In this document: piece after piece, positions 56,978 to 64,000 of the stretch | Layout: each line of letters opens with the position of its first letter | Numbering within the stretch: the first letter of the stretch is position 1 | Position numbers and translations under genes: made by a program | The notes under the pieces: model-generated | Told to the model about the DNA's origin: nothing | The model's database searches: none | What the model saw: the letters and a program-made list of their open reading frames with translations, nothing else | NCBI RefSeq assembly: GCF_031432975.1 | Contig: NZ_CP133838.1 | Span: 3,472,001-3,536,000, forward strand | Direction: 5' to 3' | Source of the DNA: Buttiauxella selenatireducens | GTDB lineage: Bacteria; Pseudomonadota; Gammaproteobacteria; Enterobacterales; Enterobacteriaceae | Length of the DNA: 64,000 nt

Positions 56978-57424
56978 ATGCGTACAGTCCTGAACGTTTT
57001 GAATTTTGTACTGGGTGGCTTTTTGACTACCCTATCCTGGTTGCTGGCCACGCTTGTCAGTATCATTTTTATCTTCACGTTACCACTGACCCGATCCTGC
57101 TGGGAGATAACCAAACTCTCATTTGTACCGTACGGTAACGAAGCCATTCATGTTGATGAGCTCAATCCACAGAGCAAAAGTGCCCTGATGAATACCGGTG
57201 GTACATTGCTGAATATTGTCTGGCTGGTGTTTTTCGGCTGGTGGCTCTGTGTGCTACATATCTGCACCGGTATCGCACAATGCATCACTATTATTGGTAT
57301 TCCTGTTGGAATCGCTAACTTCAAAATAGCGGCTATCGCGCTTTGGCCTGTTGGCCGTCGCGTGGTTTCTGTTGAAACTGCGCAAGCAGCACGTGAAGCC
57401 AATGCCCGACGTCGTTTCCAGTAA
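56978..57424 (+). CDS. yccF: YccF, inner membrane protein
   Basis: A 148-residue YccF-family membrane protein with two YccF domains. The start giving MRTVLNVLNFVLGGF matches E. coli; the longer reading from 56873 includes leader DNA. Conserved segments are LPLTRSCWEITKLSFVPYGNEAIHVDEL and GIAQCITIIGIPVGIANFKIAAIALWPVGR. Function is unknown; it is 24 bp upstream of yccS. Confidence 0.93.
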   Translation: MRTVLNVLNFVLGGFLTTLSWLLATLVSIIFIFTLPLTRSCWEITKLSFVPYGNEAIHVDELNPQSKSALMNTGGTLLNIVWLVFFGWWLCVLHICTGIAQCITIIGIPVGIANFKIAAIALWPVGRRVVSVETAQAAREANARRRFQ

Positions 57425-57448
57425 ATCAGAAAAGAATAGTGAGTATTA

Positions 57449-59584
57449 ATGCTTAGTCCAATTCTGCGCCGTTATACCTGGAACAGCACCTGGCTCTATA
57501 ACTTGCGTATCTTCATCGCGCTTACGGGGACTGCCGCCCTCCCCTGGTGGCTGGGTGACGTTAAGCTGACTATCCCATTAACACTCGGTGTCGTTGCCGC
57601 AGCGCTCGCAGATCTGGATGACCGGCTGGCTGGGCGCTTGCGCAATCTTCTGATTACCTTAGTTAGCTTTTTTATTGCGTCAGCATCAGTAGAGTTATTG
57701 TTCCCGTGGCCGATATTTTTTGGCATCGGGCTAATGGTTTCCACCAGTGGATTTATTTTGCTGGGTGGATTAGGCCAACGTTACGCCACCATTGCCTTCG
57801 GGGCATTGCTTATCGCCATTTATACCATGCTCGGTATTTCTTTATACGAGCACTGGTATCAGCAACCGATTCTGCTGTTGGCAGGTGCTATCTGGTACAA
57901 CGTGCTGACGCTTGCTGGACATCTTGTTTTCCCGATTCGGCCGCTCCAGGATAACCTGGCGAGATGTTATGAAAGCCTCGCTCGTTATCTGGAAGTCAAA
58001 GCGATGATGTTCGACCCCGACATCGAAGACGAAAACCAGGCGCCAATGCTGGAACTTGCGATGGCTAACAGCCAACTGGTCACCACGCTGAATCAGACGA
58101 AAGGTTCATTATTGACGCGTTTACGTGGAGATCGTGGGCAACGAGGCACGCGTCGTACTTTGCACTACTATTTTGTCGCGCAGGATATTCACGAACGCGC
58201 CAGTTCTTCGCATATCCAGTACCAGGCATTACGCGATACGTTCCGCTACAGCGATATTATGTTCCGCTTTCAACGCCTTCTGACCATGCAGTCACAGGCC
58301 TGTTTACAACTTTCGCGTTCAATTTTATTACGCGAGAAGTATCAACATGACCTGCGTTTTGAACGTGCGTTTACGCATCTTGATGCCGCGATCGAAAGAC
58401 TGAAAGCCGACCAATATCTGGCAGGTGAATTTAAAGCGCTCGGCTTCCTGGTCAGTAATTTACGCGCCATTGACGCCCAACTGGCAACAATTGAATCCGA
58501 GCAAGCGCTTGCCGCTCCACAAAGCGATATCGAAAACCGCCTGGCTGATGATCGTATAACTGGGTTTGGCGATGTCTGGCAGCGGTTGAAACGCAACTTA
58601 ACACCGGAATCGGCGTTATTTCGCCATGCGGTGCGGATGTCGCTGGTGTTGTGTGTCGGCTACGCATTCATTCAGTTTACCGGGCTAAAACATGGCTACT
58701 GGATCCTGCTGACCAGCCTGTTTGTTTGTCAGCCAAACTACAACGCCACTCGCCGCCGTTTGGCATTGCGTATCATCGGCACGTTAGTGGGGGTAGCGAT
58801 AGGACTTCCGGTGCTGTACTTCGTGCCCTCAATTGAAGGACAGCTGGTTTTAATCGTGATTACTGGCGTGCTCTTCTTTGCGTTTCGCAACGTGCAGTAC
58901 GCACATGCCACGATGTTTATCACCTTACTGGTATTGCTGTGCTTCAACTTACTCGGTGAAGGGTTCGAAGTCGCCATGCCGCGTATCTTCGATACTCTGT
59001 TGGGCTGTGCCATTGCATGGGCAGCGGTAAGTTTCGTTTGGCCTGACTGGCGTTTTCGCAGATTACCGTTAGTCGTTGAGCGTGCTTTTAACGCGAACTG
59101 CCGCTATCTGGATGCGATTCTTGAGCAGTACCATCAAGGGCGAGATAACCGCGTTGAGTACCGAATCGCACGACGCGATGCACATAACAAAGATGCGGAG
59201 CTGGCATCAGTGGTGTCCAATATGTCATCTGAGCCGCGCGTTTCGCCAGAGATGCAGGAAACTGCGTTTCGCTTACTGTGTCTCAATCACACCTTTAACA
59301 GCTATATTTCGGCGTTAGGTGCACACCGCGAACAGTTAACCAACGAGGATATCTTGTTATTACTTGATGACGCTGTGTGTTACGTAGATGACGCACTGCA
59401 TCATCTGCCTGCCGATGAGGAGCGGGTTCAGAAGGCGCTACGGGGGCTTTCAGAACGTATCAACTTGCTTGAGCCGCAACCAGATACCAAAGAGCCATTG
59501 GTGCTTCAACAAATTGGCCTGCTGGTTGCGCTGCTGCCTGAAATATCACGCCTTCAGCAACTTGTTTCGCAGCAACACGTTTAA
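57449..59584 (+). CDS. yccS: YccS, FUSC-type inner membrane protein
   Basis: A 711-residue protein of the YccS/YhfK (FUSC) family. Two membrane blocks (about 20-170 and 390-520) alternate with soluble regions. Marker segments are VRMSLVLCVGYAFIQFTGLKHGYWILLTSLFVCQPNYNATRRR and RIFDTLLGCAIAWAAVSFVWPDWRF. A transport role is suggested by the fold, with no known substrate. Its stop overlaps the tfoX stop by 4 bp. Confidence 0.93.
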   Translation: MLSPILRRYTWNSTWLYNLRIFIALTGTAALPWWLGDVKLTIPLTLGVVAAALADLDDRLAGRLRNLLITLVSFFIASASVELLFPWPIFFGIGLMVSTSGFILLGGLGQRYATIAFGALLIAIYTMLGISLYEHWYQQPILLLAGAIWYNVLTLAGHLVFPIRPLQDNLARCYESLARYLEVKAMMFDPDIEDENQAPMLELAMANSQLVTTLNQTKGSLLTRLRGDRGQRGTRRTLHYYFVAQDIHERASSSHIQYQALRDTFRYSDIMFRFQRLLTMQSQACLQLSRSILLREKYQHDLRFERAFTHLDAAIERLKADQYLAGEFKALGFLVSNLRAIDAQLATIESEQALAAPQSDIENRLADDRITGFGDVWQRLKRNLTPESALFRHAVRMSLVLCVGYAFIQFTGLKHGYWILLTSLFVCQPNYNATRRRLALRIIGTLVGVAIGLPVLYFVPSIEGQLVLIVITGVLFFAFRNVQYAHATMFITLLVLLCFNLLGEGFEVAMPRIFDTLLGCAIAWAAVSFVWPDWRFRRLPLVVERAFNANCRYLDAILEQYHQGRDNRVEYRIARRDAHNKDAELASVVSNMSSEPRVSPEMQETAFRLLCLNHTFNSYISALGAHREQLTNEDILLLLDDAVCYVDDALHHLPADEERVQKALRGLSERINLLEPQPDTKEPLVLQQIGLLVALLPEISRLQQLVSQQHV

Positions 59585-60195
59585 CGAGGCTGCCGTTTCG
59601 CGTAAAGATGCCCCCACTCGACTAACTCCCGGCGCGTTGCTGCCGGGAGTGCCGCTTCATGAACACCGCAGATTGCGCCTGCTAACGCCAACAAGACTCG
59701 TACACCCAGCCCTTTCTTCAAATGTCTCAATTTTATCCATGACCGTTTTGCACCATAGGCGTGAAGTGTCCGCACATCAGCAATTCCCACTTCCCATAAC
59801 ATCATCTCCAGACTGTGAGTTAAATTGGGTAAATCTTTGAGCCGTTGCTGCGCTTTCAGGCGCGATTTTTCTCGTCGTGCGCTATACAAAGCATCGGTTG
59901 AAAGCTGCAATAGTTTTTCCCGATCGGACCACAGCGCTTCGTCAACATGATAATAATTGAGCGCGATTGCTCGTCCGCGCTTTTGATAAACCAGGGACTC
60001 TGATGCTTTTTCAACGAAGTAAACTTCCGATTGTTCACTTGCCCGGAGATAAAGTTCCCCCTCAGAAACCATGGCAAACACCACATTCTCGACGGTCAAA
60101 CTATATCCACCAAATAGCGAGCGATAACTGATATCGCCTAACGGAGATAAACATTCCTTTGATTGATGAATCCTTGCATAAGACCGCTTCTTCAT
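59581..60195 (-). CDS. tfoX: TfoX/Sxy, competence regulator
   Basis: A 204-residue protein with TfoX N-terminal (about 10-105) and C-terminal (about 115-200) domains. Segments are LSPLGDISYRSLFGGYSLTVENVVFAMVSEGELYLR, DLPNLTHSLEMMLWEVGIADVRTL and GAICGVHEAALPAATRRELVEWG. It works with CRP at CRP-S promoters of competence genes. The ATG giving MKKRSYARIHQSKE matches the E. coli start better than the longer reading to 60231. Divergent from sulA. Confidence 0.92.
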   Translation of the reverse strand: MKKRSYARIHQSKECLSPLGDISYRSLFGGYSLTVENVVFAMVSEGELYLRASEQSEVYFVEKASESLVYQKRGRAIALNYYHVDEALWSDREKLLQLSTDALYSARREKSRLKAQQRLKDLPNLTHSLEMMLWEVGIADVRTLHAYGAKRSWIKLRHLKKGLGVRVLLALAGAICGVHEAALPAATRRELVEWGHLYAKRQPR

Positions 60196-60376
60196 GAATA
60201 TATCCTTAAATATCAATCCATAACGTACCATGACGATTTATTACCGCATCCAGTAACACGAAAATAAGTAACATGATGACCGACGGCAATCACATTCTCT
60301 CTTTCCGGCGATTTACATGTTGAAATTGCGATACGCTTTCCGAAATTTAGATTGATCTTTGTCCGAACTGGTATTA

Positions 60377-60392
60377 CTGTATATTCATACAG
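60377..60392 (+). promoter_or_regulatory. LexA box of sulA
   Basis: CTGTATATTCATACAG fits the SOS box CTGT-N8-ACAG with strong symmetry and an AT-rich centre. It lies 24-39 bp ahead of the sulA ATG, as in E. coli. Confidence 0.95.
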
Positions 60393-60415
60393 TAACCCAT
60401 CAGGCGGGATTAACT

Positions 60416-60925
60416 ATGCAATCACATAACGTTCTAACTCACGTTGCCAATGTTCCAGATTCTGCGTCTTCATTGACTCAGCCATCAGCGGGTAACAACA
60501 TAAAAGGGTTGATCAGTGAAGTGATCTACAGTGAAGATCAGCCGTGGATTACGCAGTTGGTACTCCTGCCCCTGCTGCAACAGCTTGGTCAGCAGTCTCG
60601 CTGGCAGTTGTGGCTAACGCCGCAGCAAAAATTGAGTCGTAAGTGGGTACAATCTGCGGGTCTTCCGCTGACAAAAGTGATGCAGGTAAGCCAGTTAGAT
60701 CCACTTTTCACCGTAGATGCTATGGTAAAAGCACTGCAGACAGGAAATTACAGTGTTGTGATCGGTTGGTTACCTGATGAATTGACTGACGAGGAGCATA
60801 TTCAGTTGTCATCTGCAGCTGAAATGGGTAACGCAATTGGCTTTATTATGCGTCCAACACGTACTTCGAAAACAGGTGATCGACCACGAACTGGCCTAAA
60901 AATTCATTCTAGTTTGTATCATTAA
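60416..60925 (+). CDS. sulA: SulA, SOS cell-division inhibitor
   Basis: A 169-residue inhibitor of FtsZ, the same length as in E. coli. The start giving [15 protein letters not shown] follows GGCGGGAT; the reading from 60359 overlaps the LexA box. The conserved core is [41 protein letters not shown] and [19 protein letters not shown], and the tail [10 protein letters not shown] holds the Lon recognition site. SOS-controlled by the box upstream. Confidence 0.96.
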   Translation: MQSHNVLTHVANVPDSASSLTQPSAGNNIKGLISEVIYSEDQPWITQLVLLPLLQQLGQQSRWQLWLTPQQKLSRKWVQSAGLPLTKVMQVSQLDPLFTVDAMVKALQTGNYSVVIGWLPDELTDEEHIQLSSAAEMGNAIGFIMRPTRTSKTGDRPRTGLKIHSSLYH

Positions 60926-61285
60926 GTAAATTTAAGAGAATTCCTGGAACTTTTTCTTTCCTGCTGACAATTCATTGTGAATTATCAAGAATCCGCGCTG
61001 CAAGCCGCTCCAGGCGGCCTTCCGCCCTATCCGCATAGTCCATTTTTTACACAAATCTGTTAGAAAGTGTGAACGTAAATCGTTTTTTTTCATATGCCTG
61101 AGGGACTTCACACTTGTAAGTTTTCAACTACGTTGTAGACTTTAGCTCGCCAGGGTTGCTCTTCCATAACACCGATTGATCGGTAGAGTAACAAGTGAGC
61201 ATAAACTCGGGCGAAGGATTTAACCCTGGGCTTTAGAGCGATTTTAAAGCTCATGGCCTTTTTGGATGATAATGAGGCGCAAAAA
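60926..61285 (+). promoter_or_regulatory. sulA-ompA intergenic region and ompA leader
   Basis: No gene in these 360 bp. A small GC hairpin (GCCGC-TCCAG-GCGGC, 61004-61018) follows sulA. The ompA promoter reads -35 TTGTAA (61114-61119), 16-bp spacer, -10 TAGACT (61136-61141), matching E. coli nearly base for base. The leader of about 135 nt is the type known for stabilising ompA mRNA, and the region near the ATG is where the sRNA MicA pairs in relatives. Confidence 0.85.
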
Positions 61286-62356
61286 ATGAAAAAGACAGCT
61301 ATCGCGATTGCAGTGGCACTGGCTGGCTTCGCTACCGTAGCGCAGGCCGCACCGAAAGATAACACCTGGTATGCAGGTGGTAAGTTGGGTTGGTCCCAGT
61401 TCCACGATACCGGTTTCTACGGTAACGGTTACCAGAACAACAACGGCCCTACTCACAGCAGCCAATTGGGTGCTGGTGCGTTCGGTGGTTACCAGGTTAA
61501 CCCGTACGTTGGTTTCGAAATGGGTTACGACTGGTTAGGTCGTATGCCTTATAAAGGCAGCGTTGATAACGGTGCTTTCAAAGCGCAAGGCGTTCAACTG
61601 GCTGCTAAACTGAGCTACCCAATCAATGACGACCTGGACATCTACACTCGTCTGGGTGGTATGGTATGGCGTGCAGACTCTAAAGGTAACTACGCTTCTA
61701 CTGGCGTTACCCGTAGCGAACACGACACTGGCGTTTCCCCACTGGCAGCAGTTGGTCTGGAATATGCAATCACCCGTGATATCGCAACTCGCCTGGATTA
61801 CCAGTGGGTTAACAACATCGGTGACGCGAATACCGTAGGTACTCGTCCAGACAACGGCATGCTGAGCCTGGGTGTTTCTTACCGTTTCGGTCAGTCCGAA
61901 GCAGCTCCAGTTGTAGCTCCAGCTCCAGCTCCAGCTCCAGAAGTACAGACCAAGCACTTCACTCTGAAGTCTGATGTTCTGTTCAACTTCAACAAAGCAA
62001 CTCTGAAACCAGAAGGTCAGCAGGCACTGGATCAACTGTATACTCAGTTGAGCAACCTCGACCCGAAAGATGGTTCTGTTGTAGTTCTGGGCTTCACCGA
62101 CCGTATCGGTTCCGACCAGTACAACCAGAAACTGTCTGACAAACGTGCACAGTCTGTTGTTGATTACCTGATCTCTAAAGGTATCCCAGCTAACAAGATC
62201 TCCCCACGCGGTATGGGCGAATCTAACCCAGTTACTGGCAACACCTGTGATAACGTAGCTCCTAAAGCTAAACTGATTGATTGCCTGGCTCCAGATCGTC
62301 GCGTAGAGATCGAAGTTAAAGGTATCAAAGACGTTGTAACTCAGCCTGCTGCATAA
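61286..62356 (+). CDS. ompA: OmpA, outer membrane porin A
   Basis: A 356-residue outer-membrane protein. Signal peptide [21 protein letters not shown] is cleaved before APKDNTWY. An eight-stranded beta barrel covers mature residues 1-175, then a hinge of repeated Ala-Pro ([10 protein letters not shown], encoded by tandem GCTCCA units), then the OmpA/MotB peptidoglycan-binding domain with [35 protein letters not shown] and the disulfide pair in [17 protein letters not shown]. The start uses GAGGCG; an in-frame ATG at 61253 lies in the leader. Confidence 0.97.
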   Translation: MKKTAIAIAVALAGFATVAQAAPKDNTWYAGGKLGWSQFHDTGFYGNGYQNNNGPTHSSQLGAGAFGGYQVNPYVGFEMGYDWLGRMPYKGSVDNGAFKAQGVQLAAKLSYPINDDLDIYTRLGGMVWRADSKGNYASTGVTRSEHDTGVSPLAAVGLEYAITRDIATRLDYQWVNNIGDANTVGTRPDNGMLSLGVSYRFGQSEAAPVVAPAPAPAPEVQTKHFTLKSDVLFNFNKATLKPEGQQALDQLYTQLSNLDPKDGSVVVLGFTDRIGSDQYNQKLSDKRAQSVVDYLISKGIPANKISPRGMGESNPVTGNTCDNVAPKAKLIDCLAPDRRVEIEVKGIKDVVTQPAA

Positions 62357-62377
62357 GCTGGTTTAAGTTACCGTTAT

Positions 62378-62405
62378 AAAAAAACCCGCTTCGGCGGGTT
62401 TTTTG
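62378..62405 (+). terminator. ompA terminator
   Basis: AAAAAAACCCGC-TTCG-GCGGG followed by TTTTTTGTTTTT: a stable TTCG tetraloop hairpin with a long T run. Confidence 0.95.
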
Positions 62406-62462
62406 TTTTTAAAATTTAGGAACATAACAACACAATAAAGCCCAGTCGCAATTCACTGCGCT

Positions 62463-62915
62463 CTACTCTTTGCCAAGCATCGCCTGAAGATCTTGTTTCA
62501 GTGATGACATCTGATTAGCGTACTGTTCTTTACGCTCAGCATCTTCAATCAGCTGCACAATAGTTTCTGAGAGTGTGCATCCTCGTCGATGAGCAAGCCC
62601 TGCTAACCGCTGCCAGACCAGATACTCAAGGTCAATGGACTTTTTACGCGTATGCTGGTGTTCGGCATTAAAATGCCGTTTACGACGCGCGCGGATAGTT
62701 TGCTTCATGCGGTTGTGGAGTTCTGGATTCATATGCTTCTCTATCCAGCTCAACACGTGCACAGGCTCATTCTCAAAGCGTAACAGCTCATCAACAGCTT
62801 CTTTCGCAGCGCTCGCCTCGATATAACGCGTGATAAGCTCGCCTTCGCGGTGTTTTTTAACCAGATACTTCCACTTCCAGCCGCTCTCGAGATTTTCCAA
62901 CTGTTGATATTTCAT
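62463..62915 (-). CDS. matP: MatP, Ter macrodomain organiser
   Basis: A 150-residue DNA-binding protein, the same length as E. coli MatP. The N-terminal helices ([36 protein letters not shown]) lead to a ribbon-helix-helix region ([38 protein letters not shown]) and a C-terminal coiled coil. It binds matS sites and compacts the Ter region. A degenerate matS-like 13-mer lies just upstream of its ATG (62928-62940). Divergent from lonB. Confidence 0.95.
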   Translation of the reverse strand: MKYQQLENLESGWKWKYLVKKHREGELITRYIEASAAKEAVDELLRFENEPVHVLSWIEKHMNPELHNRMKQTIRARRKRHFNAEHQHTRKKSIDLEYLVWQRLAGLAHRRGCTLSETIVQLIEDAERKEQYANQMSSLKQDLQAMLGKE

Positions 62916-63090
62916 TGTTGTCTCAGTGTGACCGTGTAACTCATTTCAGGATAACAGTTTTTTTTATTTTCGCTTACCTGAAAAATGAAAGCTGTGAGCT
63001 AAGTAAACTTGCCGCTCCGCATAAACCGTGTGCTGCTCGACCTATTCTTGTATAATCGCGCCTTTGACATCTAATTAATAAATAGCGACT

Positions 63091-64000
63091 TTGACGACTA
63101 ATCGACTTGAATGGCGTGCACTTGTACCTGATACCGAAAGCTATCAGGAAATTTTCGCACAGCCTTATGATTCCGAAACTGCCCCTTTCTCCGCTGTGCA
63201 ACCCCGTCTGACTTATGGACTGGTGCAACTCAGCCAACCGGTAGCCTCGGCCGGTCTGATGCTGGTAAAAGCCGCTGAAGAAGCCGAATACCTTAATCTT
63301 ATTGCGAGCGCTGCGCGCGATTGCTGGTCCCCGGATAACACATTGACCGGCGGACATTATCTGATAGAAGGCTCGCGTGTCACGTTACGCCCAGCCGAGA
63401 CGGCTGAAGACAATTTTGCTGGTCAATCCGAAGTCGTCGTGGCTGACTGGATTGAAGCCGAGCAACTGTTTGGTTGCGTCCGTCAGTTCGCCGGTGAAAT
63501 TAGCCTGACGCCGGGTTTAGTTCACAAGGCTAATGGCGGCATTCTGGTGCTGTCATTGCGTAGCGTATTGGCGCAACCGCTGCTCTGGCTACGTCTGAAG
63601 CAAATGGTGATTCAGGGTCGCTTTGACTGGATTTCGCCTGACGAAACGCGTCCGTTGCCAGTTAGCATCCCGTCATTACCGCTGAATCTCAAACTGATTC
63701 TGGTCGGCGAACGCGAGTCGCTGGCTGACTTCCAGGAAATGGAACCTGAGCTGGCAACCTCCGCTATTTACAGCGAGTTTGAAGAAAATCTTCAAATTGC
63801 CTCTGCCGATGATATGGCATTGTGGTGTCAGTGGATTTACGCCGTCGCGAAATCTAAAGCGCTCCCTGCGCCTGCAACTGATGCCTGGACTGCTTTCATC
63901 CGCGAAGCGGTGCGTTACACGGGTGATCAGGAAACGCTGCCGCTGTGCCCATCGTGGATTGGCCGTCAACTGCGTGAAGTGGCCGCTTTTACTGAAGAAG
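63091..64000 (+). CDS. lonB: LonB/YcbZ, Lon-like ATP-dependent protease (partial, runs off window)
   Basis: The first 303 codons of a YcbZ-family protein. The frame begins at TTG (63091), TTNRLEWRALVPDTESYQEIF, and continues with QPRLTYGLVQL, VVADWIEAEQLFGCVRQFAGEISLTPGLVHKANGGILVLSLR and LILVGERESLADFQEMEPEL, as in E. coli YcbZ. An in-frame stop (63079-63081) lies just upstream and no ATG is available near it, so a TTG start is most likely. The catalytic Lon domain lies beyond the window. Confidence 0.88.
   Translation, partial: MTTNRLEWRALVPDTESYQEIFAQPYDSETAPFSAVQPRLTYGLVQLSQPVASAGLMLVKAAEEAEYLNLIASAARDCWSPDNTLTGGHYLIEGSRVTLRPAETAEDNFAGQSEVVVADWIEAEQLFGCVRQFAGEISLTPGLVHKANGGILVLSLRSVLAQPLLWLRLKQMVIQGRFDWISPDETRPLPVSIPSLPLNLKLILVGERESLADFQEMEPELATSAIYSEFEENLQIASADDMALWCQWIYAVAKSKALPAPATDAWTAFIREAVRYTGDQETLPLCPSWIGRQLREVAAFTEE

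Noticed and set aside
60320-60358. Possible CRP-S site (TTGCGATACGCTTTCCG) between tfoX and sulA
   Set aside because: The left half resembles TGCGA but the right half does not match TCGCA, so the site is too weak to annotate.
61253-61285. ATG at 61253 as the ompA start
   Set aside because: It would add 11 residues before a perfect signal peptide and lacks a ribosome site; the ATG at 61286 matches the known OmpA start.
1-64000. CRISPR arrays, rRNA genes, complete insertion sequences, prophage or integrase genes
   Set aside because: None were seen; repeats found are ERIC, RTX, tRNA, intergenic palindrome and the 51-bp direct repeat only.

Overview
The window looks like a chromosome segment of an enterobacterium (family Enterobacteriaceae). 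The last 15 kb carries a conserved core block in E. coli-like order: yccA-tusE-yccX-rlmI-hspQ-yccU-yccT-mgsA-helD-yccF-yccS-tfoX-sulA-ompA-matP-lonB. The first 47 kb differs from E. coli K-12: it has a complete arn operon, a myo-inositol (iol) catabolic locus and an accessory region. Gene content suggests a genus such as Buttiauxella, Kluyvera, Lelliottia or Enterobacter, but the sequence alone does not settle it.

Layout. (1) 0-4.1 kb, + strand: a three-gene ABC importer of the ferric-ion/phosphonate type (periplasmic protein, fused double permease, ATPase), with a shortened ERIC repeat between the first two genes. (2) 4.1-11.5 kb, - strand: arnBCADTEF, which adds 4-amino-4-deoxy-L-arabinose to lipid A. 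A perfect PmrA-type tandem box lies about 300 bp upstream. (3) 11.9-26.2 kb: inositol catabolism. One - strand unit is iolG, a ribose-type ABC importer, a second MocA-family dehydrogenase, iolC, iolE and iolB; another is iolA-iolD. The RpiR-type regulator iolR is divergent from iolA. (4) 26.2-37.9 kb, - strand: an unassigned sugar or polyol locus with an ABC importer (including a permease-ATPase fusion), two FAD oxidoreductases resembling GlpA/GlpB, a DeoR regulator, an FGGY kinase, an MlrC/M81 protein and a DUF1937 protein. Two of its genes carry single-base frameshifts in G runs. (5) 38.4-42.6 kb: a translationally coupled pair, a lipoprotein alpha/beta hydrolase with a DUF4384-like tail and an exported TPR-CHAT protease. 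(6) 43.1-46.7 kb: a large secreted animal-type haem peroxidase with RTX calcium-binding repeats and no secretion genes beside it. (7) 47.4-47.8 kb: two tandem, identical tRNA-Ser(UGA) genes. (8) 47.9-64 kb: an orphan OppA-like protein followed by the core block.

The 3' end of iolR (51 bp) is repeated at 42.9 kb beside an IS903-like end remnant. The 16.7 kb between the two copies, holding the sugar/polyol locus and the CHAT pair, is therefore likely an acquired or rearranged segment. The most novel item is the CHAT/lipoprotein-hydrolase pair. All functions are assigned from recognisable motifs and remembered families; no database search was run.
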